Source of the DNA: Capitulum mitella
Lineage: Eukaryota > Arthropoda > Thecostraca > Pollicipedomorpha > Pollicipedidae
Direction of reading: 5' to 3'
NCBI GenBank assembly: GCA_030062745.1
Contig: CP099840.1
Span: forward strand, 15,097,437-15,161,436
DNA length: 64,000 bases
Positions 12,165 to 23,066 of this stretch are shown piece by piece. The notes under the pieces are model-generated. The model did not search any database, was not told where the DNA came from, and saw nothing but the letters and a program-made list of their open reading frames with translations. The position numbers and the translations under genes were made by a program. Each line of letters starts with the position of its first letter. The first letter of the stretch is position 1.

Positions 12165-13379
12165 TTAACCCTATTCCTATTCAGGCGGGGGTGGGCTGAA
12201 TTCGCCCCCCCTCGGATTTTTCGCTTGCCAATTCCAGGCTTTTTAACGCAGCTTCACGAAACTTGGTCACTTTTCCTAGCTATTTTTTCTACGGGCCATG
12301 ATAAAATTTCAAAATTCTATTTTGCTCAGGGGCGGAGCCAGGCAACGTTTTTGGGAGGCACCTCAGGCCGTTTTTGGCCATGTTGAGGGTAAAAGGAAAA
12401 TGTCTCCCAAAAACTGAGTTTTGAAGATAGAACTTAAAACTTTATATGGATGTATAGCTAAATAGTTGGGCAATGTGCAGATGTAATTTTGTTCGTCTGA
12501 AATTACTTTACAAGATCAGGTCAAGGTGAAAAGTCAATTTTTTTTGCAGTAATTTCGGCGCCGTTTTTTCAAATGCCAAACCCGGAACATACATGACGTA
12601 GAACGGTGCCCTCTACTTGTGTACCAAGTTTCAGCTTGATATCAGGTCGGGTCACGGAGATATGACCTAAAATGTCAGTTCGCGTACCCTATATCGCAAT
12701 AGCCATAAAATGAAATTTTTGAAATAGAGTGAATTCAAATGATTGAAAACGTTTACATATAATATAAAATGTACACGAGATCATTCCAAGTGACCCCAGG
12801 TCACTGGAGGTCATTTAAGGTCAAAGGTCACAAGGTGATCTGAAGAACGTGTGATCTTGACAGTTCCCCTTTTTCCATGTCCCTGGCACCGTCTATGCTA
12901 ACATTATACAAACATGGTAATGTGATTCGTACTTCTTTAGCATATCATGACTAGCAGAAACCAAAAAAGCGTTTTTGCCTCTTTTGTTCATTCAATTGTT
13001 AGAAAACTAATCCTCCTATTTTTGAGACCCTGTGAACGCCCATGAATTTTCTCAAAATTTCAGATTTGTGTACCCATGGTAAAAGCTCAATCCATAATCT
13101 CTCAATTCATGCCAATTTCATTGAAATCGGTCAATAAACAACGGAGTTATAAGAAGTCCAAAAGTACCCCCCATTTTGACATTTCTGCCCCCCTGTATCC
13201 ACACATTTCAAGATTTTGAAAATTTCTTTTTATAAAAATGTAGTTCACGTCACGGCAAATCGATTGCCGTTTGTTGCGATGAAATCGGACAACTAGTTCT
13301 CGAGATCTCAGGGAGGGGCCGAATCCGCCCCCCTGCCGGGAATCGACCATATCGTCTAGCCCTCCGGGAATAGGGTTAA
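12165..13379 (+). mobile_element. TTAA-element copy A (piggyBac-type non-autonomous, about 1.2 kb)
   Basis: Starts TTAACCCTATTCC and ends CCGGGAATAGGGTTAA, so the terminal inverted repeat is CCCTATTCCCGG inside a TTAA at each side. Known: TTAA target duplications and CCC-starting termini are characteristic of piggyBac elements. No transposase frame is present. The interior has conserved short blocks shared with the other copies, G-runs near each end, and a cluster of AGGTCA half-sites with a perfect 1-bp-spaced direct repeat at 12818-12830. Forms an inverted pair with the next copy, 133 bp away. Confidence 0.8.
12818..12830 (+). promoter_or_regulatory. Perfect direct repeat of AGGTCA with 1-bp spacing (possible nuclear-receptor site) in TTAA copy A
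   Basis: AGGTCAAAGGTCA. The same site in reverse complement is intact in copies B (14061-14073) and C (15577-15589), has one mismatch in D (16938-16950) and is decayed in F. Known: AGGTCA direct repeats spaced by one base bind RXR/USP, HNF4 and related receptors. Binding here is untested and inferred from the motif. Confidence 0.45.
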
Positions 13380-13512
13380 AAATGAAATCAGTTTAGAATC
13401 GCCCGTCATTTCTGGAGAGGTGTAGTGCGTTCCAGAAACGTAAGTTAGATCTTTCAAAACATATGCAATAAAAACCTAGTGGTGGTCAAATTGGCCCTCT
13501 CATGACGGGGCG

Positions 13513-14723
13513 TTAACCCTATTCCCGGAGGGCTAGACGGTATGGTCGATTCCCGGCGGGGGGCGGATTCGGCCCCCCCCCTGAGATCTCGAGAACTACT
13601 TGTCCGATTTCATCGCAACAAAGGCAAACGATTTGCCGTTACGTGAACTACATTTTTATAAAAAGAAATTCTCAAATTTTGAAATTTGTGGATACAGGGG
13701 GCAAAAAGGTCAAAATGGGGGGTACTCTTGGACTTCTTGTAACTCCGTTGTTTATCGACCGATTTCGATGAAACTGGCATGAATCGAGAGATTATGGATA
13801 GGGCTTTTACCATGGGTCCGCAAATCTGAAATTTTGAGAAAATTCATGGGCGTTCACAGGGTTTCAAAAACAGGAGGTTTCAACGTTTTCTAACAACTGA
13901 ATGAAAAAAAGAGGCAAACACCCTTTTTTGGCTTCTGCTAGTCATGTTATACTAAAGAAGTACAAATCGCATTACAATGTTTGTATAATGTTAGCATAGG
14001 CGGTGCCAGGGACATGAAAAAGGGGAACTGTCACGGTCACACGTTTCTCAGATCAACCTGTGACCTTTGACCTTAAATGACCTCCAGTGACCTGGGGTCA
14101 CTTGGAATGATCTCGTGTACATTTAATATTATATGTAAACGTTTTCAATCATTTGAATTCACTCTATTTCAAAAATTTCATTTTATGGCTATTGCGATAT
14201 AGGGTACGCGAACTGACATTTTAGGTCATATCTCCGTGACCCGACCTGATATCAAGCTGAAACTTGGTACACAAGTAGAGGGCACCCTTCTACGTGATAT
14301 GTATTCCGGGTTTGGCATTTGAAAAAATGGCGCCGAAATTATATTGAAAAAACAAAATTTGACTTTTGACCTTGACCTGACCTTGTAAAATGACCTCAGA
14401 TAAACAAAATTATATCTGCACATTGGCCAACTGTTTAGCTATACATCCATATAAAATTTTAAGTTCTAGCTTTAAAACTATTTTTGGCAGACATTTTCCT
14501 TTTACCCTGAACATGGCCAAAAATAGCATGAGGTGCCTTCCAAAAACGTTGCCTGGCTCCGCCCCTGAACAAAAAAGAATTTTGAAATTTTGTCACAGCA
14601 GGTAGAAAGAATAGCTAGGAAAAGTGACCAAGTTTCGTGAAGCTGCGTTAAAAAACCTGGAATTGGCAAGCAAAAAACCGGAGGTGGGGGATTCCGCCCC
14701 CCCCCCGCCGGGAATAGGGTTAA
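13513..14723 (-). mobile_element. TTAA-element copy B, inverted relative to copy A
   Basis: Bounded by TTAACCCTATTCCCGG and CCGGGAATAGGGTTAA. Internally it is the reverse complement of copy A, including the TGACCTTTGACCT block at 14061-14073. Little divergence apart from homopolymer lengths and scattered substitutions. Short open frames inside it are not conserved between copies and are not annotated as genes. Confidence 0.8.
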
Positions 14724-15021
14724 AAGTAGACACCGGTATCGCGATTTGTAGTTCACGTTGTAGAGCGCTGGAATCCTCCTACTGGTGCAGTGGAGTGGAG
14801 TCGTCTCAGGACTCAGTGTTTGGCACGGCTGTCAGCTGGCGTCAGCAGATCGTCATGCCGACTGTCCCTCAGTCGTATCATATCCTTGACAGCACTGTTA
14901 GTTCACGCCACGAAATCAGCCGTTGCCTGTCATTGCACTGGCCGGTGTCCCGTTCAAAGCAACATACTGCTTAGATCGGGTTCATCTCCAAGATCACCAG
15001 AGCGAATAATTTAGAAAAGTA

Positions 15022-16240
15022 TTAACCCTATTCCCGGAGGGCTAGACGGTATGGCCGATTCCCGGCAGGGGAGGGCGGATTCGGCCCCCCCCCCTGAGAT
15101 CTCGAGAACTACTTATCCGATTTCATCGCAACAAACGGCAATCGATTTGCCGTGACGTGAACTACATTTTTATAAAAAGAAATTTTCAAAATTTTGAAAT
15201 TTGTGGATACAGGGGGGCAAAAATGTCAAAATGGGGGTTTTTTTTTTGACTTCTTATAACTCCGTTGTTTATGGACCGATTTCGATGAAACTGGCATCAA
15301 TCGAGAGATTATGGATAGGGCTTTTACCATGGGTATGCACATTTGAAATTTTGAGAAAATTAATGGGCGTTCACAGGGTTTCAAAAATAGGGGGATTAGT
15401 TTTCTAATAACGGAATGAACAAAAGATGCCAAAACACTTTTTTAGCTTCTGCTAGTCATGTTATGCTAAAGAAGTACAAATCGCATTACAATGTTTGTAT
15501 AATGTTAGCATAGGCGGTGCCAGGGACATGAAAAAAGGGGGAACTGTCATGGTCACACGTTTCTCAGATCAACTTGTGACCTTTGACCTTAAATGACCTC
15601 CAGTGACCTTGGGGTCACTTGGAATGATGTCGTGTGCATTTGATATTATCTGTAAACGTTTTTAATCGATTAAATTCACTCTATTCCAAAAAATTCATTT
15701 TTTGGCTATTGCGATATAGGGTACGTGCACTGACATTTTAGGTCATAGCTCCGTGACCCGACCTGATATCAAGCTGAAACTTGGTACACAAGTAGAGGGC
15801 ATCTTTCTACGTCATATGTATTCCGGGTTTGGCATTTGAAAAAACGGCGCCGAAATTTTTGCGAAAAAACAAATTTTGACTTTTGACCTTGACCTGACCT
15901 TGTAAAGTGAACTCAGATAAACAACATTACATATGCACATTGCCCAACTATTTAGCTATATATTCATATAAAGTTTTAAGTTTTATCTTAAAAACTCTGT
16001 TTTTGGCAGACATTTTCCTTTTACCCTCAACATGGCCAAAAATGACCTGAGGTGCCTCCCAAAAACGTTGCCTGGCTCCGCCCCTGAGCAAAATAGAATT
16101 TCGAAATTTTGTCACGGCGCGTAGAAGGAATAGCTAGGAAAAGTGACCAAGTTTCGTGAAGCTGTGTTAAAAGCCTGGAATTGGCAAGCAAAAAACCCGA
16201 GGGGGGCGGATTCCGCCCCCCCTGCCGGGAATAGGGTTAA
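15022..16240 (-). mobile_element. TTAA-element copy C
   Basis: Same ends and order as copy B and the same orientation. TGACCTTTGACCT lies at 15577-15589. Only 47 bp separate its right TTAA from the left TTAA of copy D, which is inverted relative to it. Confidence 0.8.
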
Positions 16241-16287
16241 ATGCGAGTTATTGTATTCTATAGTACATATATAATACAATATATTTC

Positions 16288-17737
16288 TTAACCCTATTCC
16301 CGGCACGGGGCTGAATCCACCCCCCTCCCTCGGGTTTTTTGTTTGCCAATTCCAGGGTTTTTGACGCAGCTTTACAAGCTCGGTGACTTTTTTTAGCTAT
16401 TCTTTCTAGGTACTGTAACAAAACTTCGTAGTTCTCTTTTGTTCGGAGGCAGAGCCAGGCAACGTTTTTTTCGAGGCACCTCTCTCCATTTTTGGCCCTG
16501 TTGAGGGTAAAAGGAAAATGTTTGCCAAAAATAACGTTTTTAAAATACAACTTAAAACTTTATGTGGATGTATAAGTAAATAGTTGGGCAACATACGAAT
16601 TCAATTTTGTTTATCTAAGGTCACTTCTCATAGTCAGGCCAAAAAAGTTAGAATTTTGTTTCGTAATAATGATTTTAGCGCTATTCTTCCACATGCCAAA
16701 CCCGGAATATATGTGACGTAGAAGGGTGCCCTCTACTTGCGTATCAAGTTTCAGCTTGGCATCAGATCGGGTCACGAAGCTATGACCTAAAATGTCAGTG
16801 CGCTTACCTATACCACAGCAGCCGTGAAATGAAATTTAAGAAACAGAGTGAACTCAAATGATTGGAAACGTTTTCAAACCATGCAAAATGCATATAAGAT
16901 CATTGTAAGTGACTCTAAGGTCACTGGAGGTCATTCAAGGTCAAAGGTCGTAAGCTGACGTGATGAACATGTGACCACGCAGTTCCCTCTTTCTCATGTC
17001 CTTGGCACCGCCTATGCTAATATTATAAAAACATTGTAATACGATTTGTACTTCTTCAGCAAAACATGACTAGTAGAAGCTAAAAAACTGTTTTTAGCAT
17101 GTTGTATGGATTCAGTTTCTGAAAAACTAATCCCTCCATTTTTCAAGCTCTGTAAACGCCTATGAATTTCTTCAAAATTTCAAACATATGTACCAAAGAT
17201 AAAAGCCCTACTGATATTCTCTCGATTCATGCCAATTTCGTCAAAACTGGTTCATAAACAACAGTCTTATAACAAGTCCAAAAATATCTCACATTTTGAC
17301 TTTTTTGCCCACTTTTTAACCCATTTTGAAATTTTGGGAACTTCTGTTCATGGAAACGTAGTTCACGTCATGGCAAACCTATTGTCGAAAAAACAACGAC
17401 ATGTCTTAAAATTGGGGTTAACCATAGGTCAATGACGAGGAAATTTCCGAAAATCTGAGACTACACATTCGTTTCAACAATTAGGACCCTGAAAATGTCA
17501 TCGTGATATCATGTTTTCCAAAAAATCTGCAGGGCGCTTAACCTTTTTGGACGTAGGTCCATCTGACCCAATCTCGTTCAGACACCTTGACTTGACTTGG
17601 CCAAAATGTTGAGTGAAATCGGAACGTTCTGCAGTTAGTCGTTAGCAGTTCTGTGTAGTTCTCGAGATCTGGGGGGGGGGGCCGAATCCCCCGCCGGGAA
17701 TCGGCCATACCTTTTAGCCGTCCGGGAATAGGGTTAA
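16288..17737 (+). mobile_element. TTAA-element copy D, enlarged by a piece of a second repeat family
   Basis: Ends TTAACCCTATTCCCGG and GGGAATAGGGTTAA. Orientation as copy A but about 235 bp longer. From about 17385 to 17650 the usual sequence is replaced by an inverted stretch of the second TTAA family (compare 18180-18450 in reverse complement). More diverged than A-C: the AGGTCA direct repeat at 16938-16950 has one mismatch. Confidence 0.75.
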
Positions 17738-18048
17738 AACACAAATTTCATGATGCGCCTTATATAATCGTTGGCTTCCCGCGAAATTTTATCGCCAGTC
17801 GATCTATATATTATCTGTTTTAAAGGGAGAAGTACTAATCGAATACCTTAAGAAACCCCTCAATCTAAGACAGTTCAGGATAACAAAACACACAACAGAA
17901 TGGCACGCCATTGTATACTGTACTGTCCACGCGCAATTTAAAATCCACAAAACTGAAATATGCATGAATTTATATTGCGTTTCCTCGCCACCAGCAAGTC
18001 ACATCTCGAGAAACTGAGCTTTTACTTTAAACTTCTCGAAGCCGTCAT

Positions 18049-18610
18049 TTAACTCCTCCCCGACTAGAGGGGAGGGGGTGGTCGACCACCTCCCTGAGAT
18101 TTTTCAAAGATTGCAAGAGAACGAACGAACAAAGCGCCACAAAATTTTGTGTGCATTTTGCTTGATCACTTTGAATCAAAGTAAGTTTTGCCAAAGTTTT
18201 GGCCTCAGGTCAAGTCAGGTGTCTGAACTAGATTGGGTCAAATCGACCTACTTCCAAAAAGGTTAAGCGCCCTGCAAATTTTTCTGAAAACATGATATCA
18301 CCATAACATTTTGAGGGTTTAGAGATCCTAATTGTTGAAACGAATGTGTTGTCTCGGATTTTCGGAAGCTTCCTCGTCATTGACCTATGGTTAACCCCAT
18401 TTTTAAGACATGCCGTCATTTTTTCGGAAAACGACGGATTTTTATGCATATTCGAAACATGTCTATTGGACTTATGTTATATATATATGTATATATATAA
18501 ATATGTATATATATATGTATATATATATATATATATATTGTAGAATTTTTAGATGGGACCGGTTTCGAGCTCTACCTGTTACCAGGTTTCCAACCGTATG
18601 AAGCTCTTTG
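18049..18610 (+). mobile_element. Second TTAA-ended repeat family, internally deleted copy c
   Basis: The left end TTAACTCCTCCCCGACTAG and the first 400 bp match copies a and b. The middle is replaced by a (TA)n tract at 18476-18540, after which the right-end block TTTCGAGCTCTACCTGTTAC resumes. The right terminus is not clear. Confidence 0.55.
18476..18541. repeat. (TA)n / ATGTATAT microsatellite
   Basis: Alternating TA with regular TG interruptions. It sits at the point where the middle of a second-family element has been lost. Confidence 0.9.
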
Positions 18611-19019
18611 AGGGCCCTTCACGCCACTACGCTTAAAGTAACTCTCGTTCTAACATGGACAAGTGTTAAAATGTCGCTCATTCATTTGTTCAAAAAAGCC
18701 AATTAAACAAAGGAAAACAAGCAAAAAAGTGAAAGCTTGCACCCAGCATGACTAAAGGTCTTCTGGAAAGTATCATGGCCTGTTGTGACCTTTGAAGATT
18801 AAGAAAGGCAATGGGTTTTTTATGGCATTTTTAGGAATTATGAGTGGCTTTGAAAGTCACGAGAAGTCGCATATAGTCAGGTCAGATCAGTTCTAAGCAT
18901 AACACCACTGTCATTTGATTGCTAACATAAGTTGGTCCACAATTACCATAAACGTTCTGCCAACATTTATCAACAACATAGCCAACAATTACCATAAACG
19001 CCCAACAGAAGCATTCTAC

Positions 19020-19190
19020 TGTGGCCGCCTCTGACAGAGGTGCGGTGCTGGCTGGAGCTGCCTCCCACAGTCGGGGCTGCGGTGGCCGCCTCTGACCGAG
19101 GTGCGGTGCTGGCTGGAGCAGCCTCCCACAGTCGGGGCTGCGGTGGCCGCCTCTGACAGAGGTACGGCGATGGCCTGTCAGCTCCTGGCC
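19020..19190 (+). repeat. Tandem repeat of about 61 bp, two and a half units, GC-rich
   Basis: The block GGTGGCCGCCTCTGAC(A/C)GAGGT recurs at about 19021, 19081 and 19142, followed in the first two by GGTGCTGGCTGGAGC and CTCCCACAGTCGGGGCTGCG. Alternative frames through it are open on both strands, which is a property of the repeat. No coding claim is made. Confidence 0.8.
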
Positions 19191-20685
19191 CGGCGGTGCC
19201 TCCAGAGTGGCCGGCGGCGGGTCGGCGATCCGCGGCCCGGCCCGGCACCAGGCGATCACGACCCCTGTCGCCGGAACCACAGCCGGAGGCGGCCTGGATG
19301 GTCCCACTGGAGCGCGGCATCCGCCGGTGCTTTCCGAACTGCGACAGCGCCTCTCACCACTCCAGCAGTGCGGCCCTCTTTCGGCAGCTGCTCACCAGCT
19401 GAAACGGGTCAGAGGTCAGACAGTGCCCCTCACCACCCCAGCAGTGTGGGCCAGCTGCACACCAGCTGGAACGGGTCAGAGGGTAGACGGCGTCAACAGG
19501 ACTCACGGCGACCCGAACTGACCCATCAGGTGTCGGACTGGTTAGATCCGAACAATACCGTATACAACCGTGCCTTCACATTGTGAGAGCGCTTTATAAA
19601 TGACGTTCACGAAAACTTTGGAAATGTATTTTCATTACCAGCAGTATCATTGTGCGCTTCAAAGCGGACTGTTTGTCCCAAAACCTTTTACAGTGTGTGC
19701 AAATGGATGATTTAAATATTTTCTCTTGTTTAGTTCAAAGCAACATTTCCAAGGTATTTTAAATCATGGCATAGTGCAAGCTACCGGTTGTTGTCATTTC
19801 TTGTTTTATTACTGGCACATTACCGGTCGTGAATGCAAGCCTTAATGGCCAGTTAGTGCACAGTCAGTATGGACACGTTCAGCTTATTCCCGTCCTCATT
19901 TGCAAGCGTTTGCAAAGATGACGAACATACCATGGCCTCGTTATTTATAACGTCTCCCATGCTGAGCAACTTTGCTTCAGGCACCCAGCCAGAAAACTTT
20001 GTAAGACGTAGCGCCGTGGGAAGCGCAGCCCTCGCATGGCCATTTTTGCTACGAACCAAACAGCGTCGATCTCCCTGGGTATTAAAACCGTAATGCTTAC
20101 CACATGTTATGATGCCGAGATGTTAACGCTGAACCATAGCAATGACAATCATAGCTGCTATTCGAAAACCTCTTCCCGTGTTCATTGTTCCAGTATCTCA
20201 TTATAAAATCGGGAGGGTCTGTTCGCCGTCAGCAGAGCTGACCAGTGGGGGGTGCCTGCTGGATCACCGGTCAGTAGACTCCATGGACTCTCTATCCCAT
20301 GCGGTCTCGATCGCCGGCGTCGTAAAATCCGCCTTGAAGCGGAGATGTGACTTTGTGGAGGATTTGCTTGTGAGCATGTTTCAATTAAACGTATAATCCT
20401 TCATCAGGAGCCACAGATGAATTTGACGTCAGCAATTGGAGCCATTAACCATTTCAAGAGAAAACATTCATTTTTATGACAGCGTTTTATCATTTCAACT
20501 CTCCCCAGGACTCCAGCTTCTTACTTGAGTAATGGCATATGTTTACACCTTTAGAGCTTCCGTTATTTAGAAAGGACCGCTAAATTAGGGAAACCTTCTG
20601 CGGCATCATTATGGTTATAAATGAATTCCACGCGTCGATTCCTGCAATTTTTTAACGACCCCAGGCCGCAAACTTAGGAGTCAGG

Positions 20686-21123
20686 CTAAAATGAACGATG
20701 TGCCAGCTCGTGGTGCGGGGAATCAATGTCAGACCAGCAACTGTAAAACAGTCTCCGCTATGCAATCTGCACTTCGATGAGAGGCCTTGAAACCACCAGC
20801 TCAGTCCGCGGGCAGCAGGTAAAGACGTTGTCCAAAATAAAGAGCAAATAATAACGTTAAAAGTCGGTTTGCATATGACCGTATGAATCCTATGCATGAA
20901 GTTTACGTTATTTGCGTTATCTCCAACTTCAGGCAAGACGTCTGGATCTAGCCTCAGGTTGTGAGCGCGCGCGTCACGGGGATTACTCATCGCGTGACCC
21001 ACCTGCTGTCAGCCGGGTCTGCTCCGCTCTGCCCAGGATAGTGGCACTGCATGCCAGGGAGCGTCACATCTCCGCCGCCACAAGCGTTGACCACTTCATT
21101 TGGAGTCACAACAATCTGCCGAT
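20686..21123 (-). CDS. Possible last two exons of an unknown gene
   Basis: Seen: acceptor TTTGCTGTTGCAG, then an exon of about 121 nt (21123-21003) encoding RQIVVTPNEVVNACGGGD and LPGMQCHYPGQSGADPADS, ending AG|GTGGGT in phase 2. Downstream, acceptor CTGTTTTACAG at about 20741 opens a short exon beginning with one base, as phase 2 requires, encoding CWSDIDSPHHELAHRSF and a TAG stop. Phases agree, which is mild support, but there is no paralogue or known domain. Upstream exons were not found. Confidence 0.28.
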
Positions 21124-21469
21124 CTGCAACAGCAAATCCGCAGTGACATGGCATGGTACGGTACGCAATCGTAACTGTACAGGACCATGACAGTCGGGAA
21201 GGCGGGGACATTGCGAGCGCTGATGTCACGACATCGGTGCCCGTGACTAGGCAAGGAGGCGGTTCTCCGAAAACGGCCGCGGTAAAGCGCGTTCAAGAAA
21301 TGGTTATTTCCGACATCTCGAAGAGGAATCCTGGACGCAGTTAAACAGTCGGGACCTGTCACAGCCGTCGTCTTGCCCGACATTGTTTTACATAACAAGG
21401 GGATGTGATGCGGCAACCTTATCTTGGCCTTCTGTCACTGGTGCAGCTATTCCCAGTGACGTCCGTCAG

Positions 21470-21944
21470 TCAGCCAACCTGATATCGACCTGAAATTTGG
21501 TGCACAAATAGAAGGCAATCTTTTACGTCATATACTTGACATTTGGAAAAAAACACCGAAACTGTTATTTTAAAACCAAATTTGGACTTTTGGTCTTGAC
21601 TTGACCTTTCAAGTGGCCTCAGATTAACAAAATTATATTCATATTATTGCCCAACTATTTACCTATACATCAATAGAAAGACTCAAATCATATCTTAAAA
21701 ACGCTTTTTTGGCGACCATTTTTCTCTTACCCCCAACTGGGCTAAACATGGCCTGAGTTGCATCCCAAAAACGCTGCCTGGCTCCGCCCCAGGGCAAAAT
21801 AGAATCACGAAGTTTTGATACACTACGGAGGAAGAATAGCTAGGAAAAGTCACCAAGTTTTGTGAAACTGCGTCGAAAACCCTGGAGTTGACAAGCGAAA
21901 AAGGGAGGGGGCGGATTCAGTCCCCCTGCCGGGAGTAGGGTTAA
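21470..21944 (-). mobile_element. TTAA-element, truncated copy E
   Basis: Matches the last 480 bp or so of copies B and C (from the block around CCTGATATC to the terminus GGGAGTAGGGTTAA). The other end is missing. Noticeably diverged. Confidence 0.7.
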
Positions 21945-22669
21945 TTAAGTCTTCACCAAGTGTCGCATGCCTGCGAACAAATCTAACCTTTAACCAAATG
22001 TGATTTTTGAACGGATTTAGGTTACTCTGCTTTGATTGATGGCTCTTTTTGGATTCATTTTTGTCCGAAAAATGCTACAATTCTACATTGGGCAATAGAA
22101 CACTGGAGGGAGCAGATCAGTAGCAGGCCTATACGACTATGCCACGTACCGAAATTTCCGTCAGGAAAAACACACGCTGTTGTCACCAACTATGTTGATA
22201 TCGGCGATTTAGTGCGTCTTAATCAAACGCTCTGCACTGGAGGAGTAGATGTGACAGACGTGGTGACAAATGCGGCCTTAGTACATCGCGGGCTACAAGC
22301 ACGGCGTAAATAAGGCGCCTTATGACGTACCTGTTTGACGTTCAGTGATAATGTCAGATAATCAGTGCTATTTGTGAGCCGCGTTCACGCCGAACAGCTC
22401 CGAAATTAGCGCTACTTTCAGTTTTTATCATTGTGTTGCAACATGCGGCAAAAGTAAGTTGGAGGCAATGTGACCTGAATCAGCGCTGCGGAGCCAACCT
22501 TAATGCTGTCCGTCGTACGTCGGGTTTACACAGGGGACCTCTGGCAGTCTTGGATTATCTGCAGAGTTACCTCATCATCTCAGTGGCATCTTAAACAGCC
22601 AAAATTGCCCTTTTTAATGGCGAAGGGAATGCCCCGAAGATCATGTCGCCCGAGGCTCTTGCAAAGCGA

Positions 22670-23066
22670 GAAACGCACTACTTGGATTGCCATAAGCTCT
22701 TCATGGGATAATTGGACCGCTTTGGTTCCGAGATGATGATGGGAAGGTAGCGACAGAGAATCAGGAAAATTGTCTCGACACTCTCTGCAAGTTCAGCTCC
22801 GAAATCGTCGTGTTGGCTTCAGGGGGCAGTGGTTCCAGTAAGATGGAGTCTGCCTTCATACTGCGATGGAGACAAGAGAAGAGCTCTCCAAGACTTCCCA
22901 AGGGAGGGTGATCTCGCTGAAGACGGGACATGTCTGGGATTCTCATATTCCCGACCTCATCCCCTCGGAATTCTTGATGCAGGGCTACGCAAAAGACGAC
23001 GCTTACCAAGGCGAGCCCAAGAGTATCCAGCAGCTCGTCAACTCTTGTAAAATTCTTTGGGTCTAG
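22670..23066 (+). pseudogene. Degraded Tc1/mariner-like transposase, C-terminal half (different lineage from the copy at 48.6 kb)
   Basis: Seen: TTWIAISS, a one-base frameshift, HGIIGPLWFRDDDGKV, a second shift, then FQ-stop-DGVCLHTAMETREEL, GRVISLKTGHVW, and SHIPDLIPSEFLMQGYAKD and SIQQLVNS. Known: arthropod Tc1/mariner-like transposases carry GIIGPFFFED, FQQDGAxPHTAxETR and PPRSPDLTPxDFFLWGYLK in this order, so the second and third catalytic regions are represented. The CAG TAA in the second motif and the frameshifts make it a pseudogene. The N-terminal half is missing upstream. Confidence 0.8.

Noticed and set aside
13600-15432. Short frames such as FIATKANDLPLRELHFYKK and NSVVYGPISMKLAS repeated at several loci
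   Set aside because: They lie inside TTAA elements and differ by frameshifts between copies, so the shared peptides reflect shared repeat DNA, not a conserved protein.
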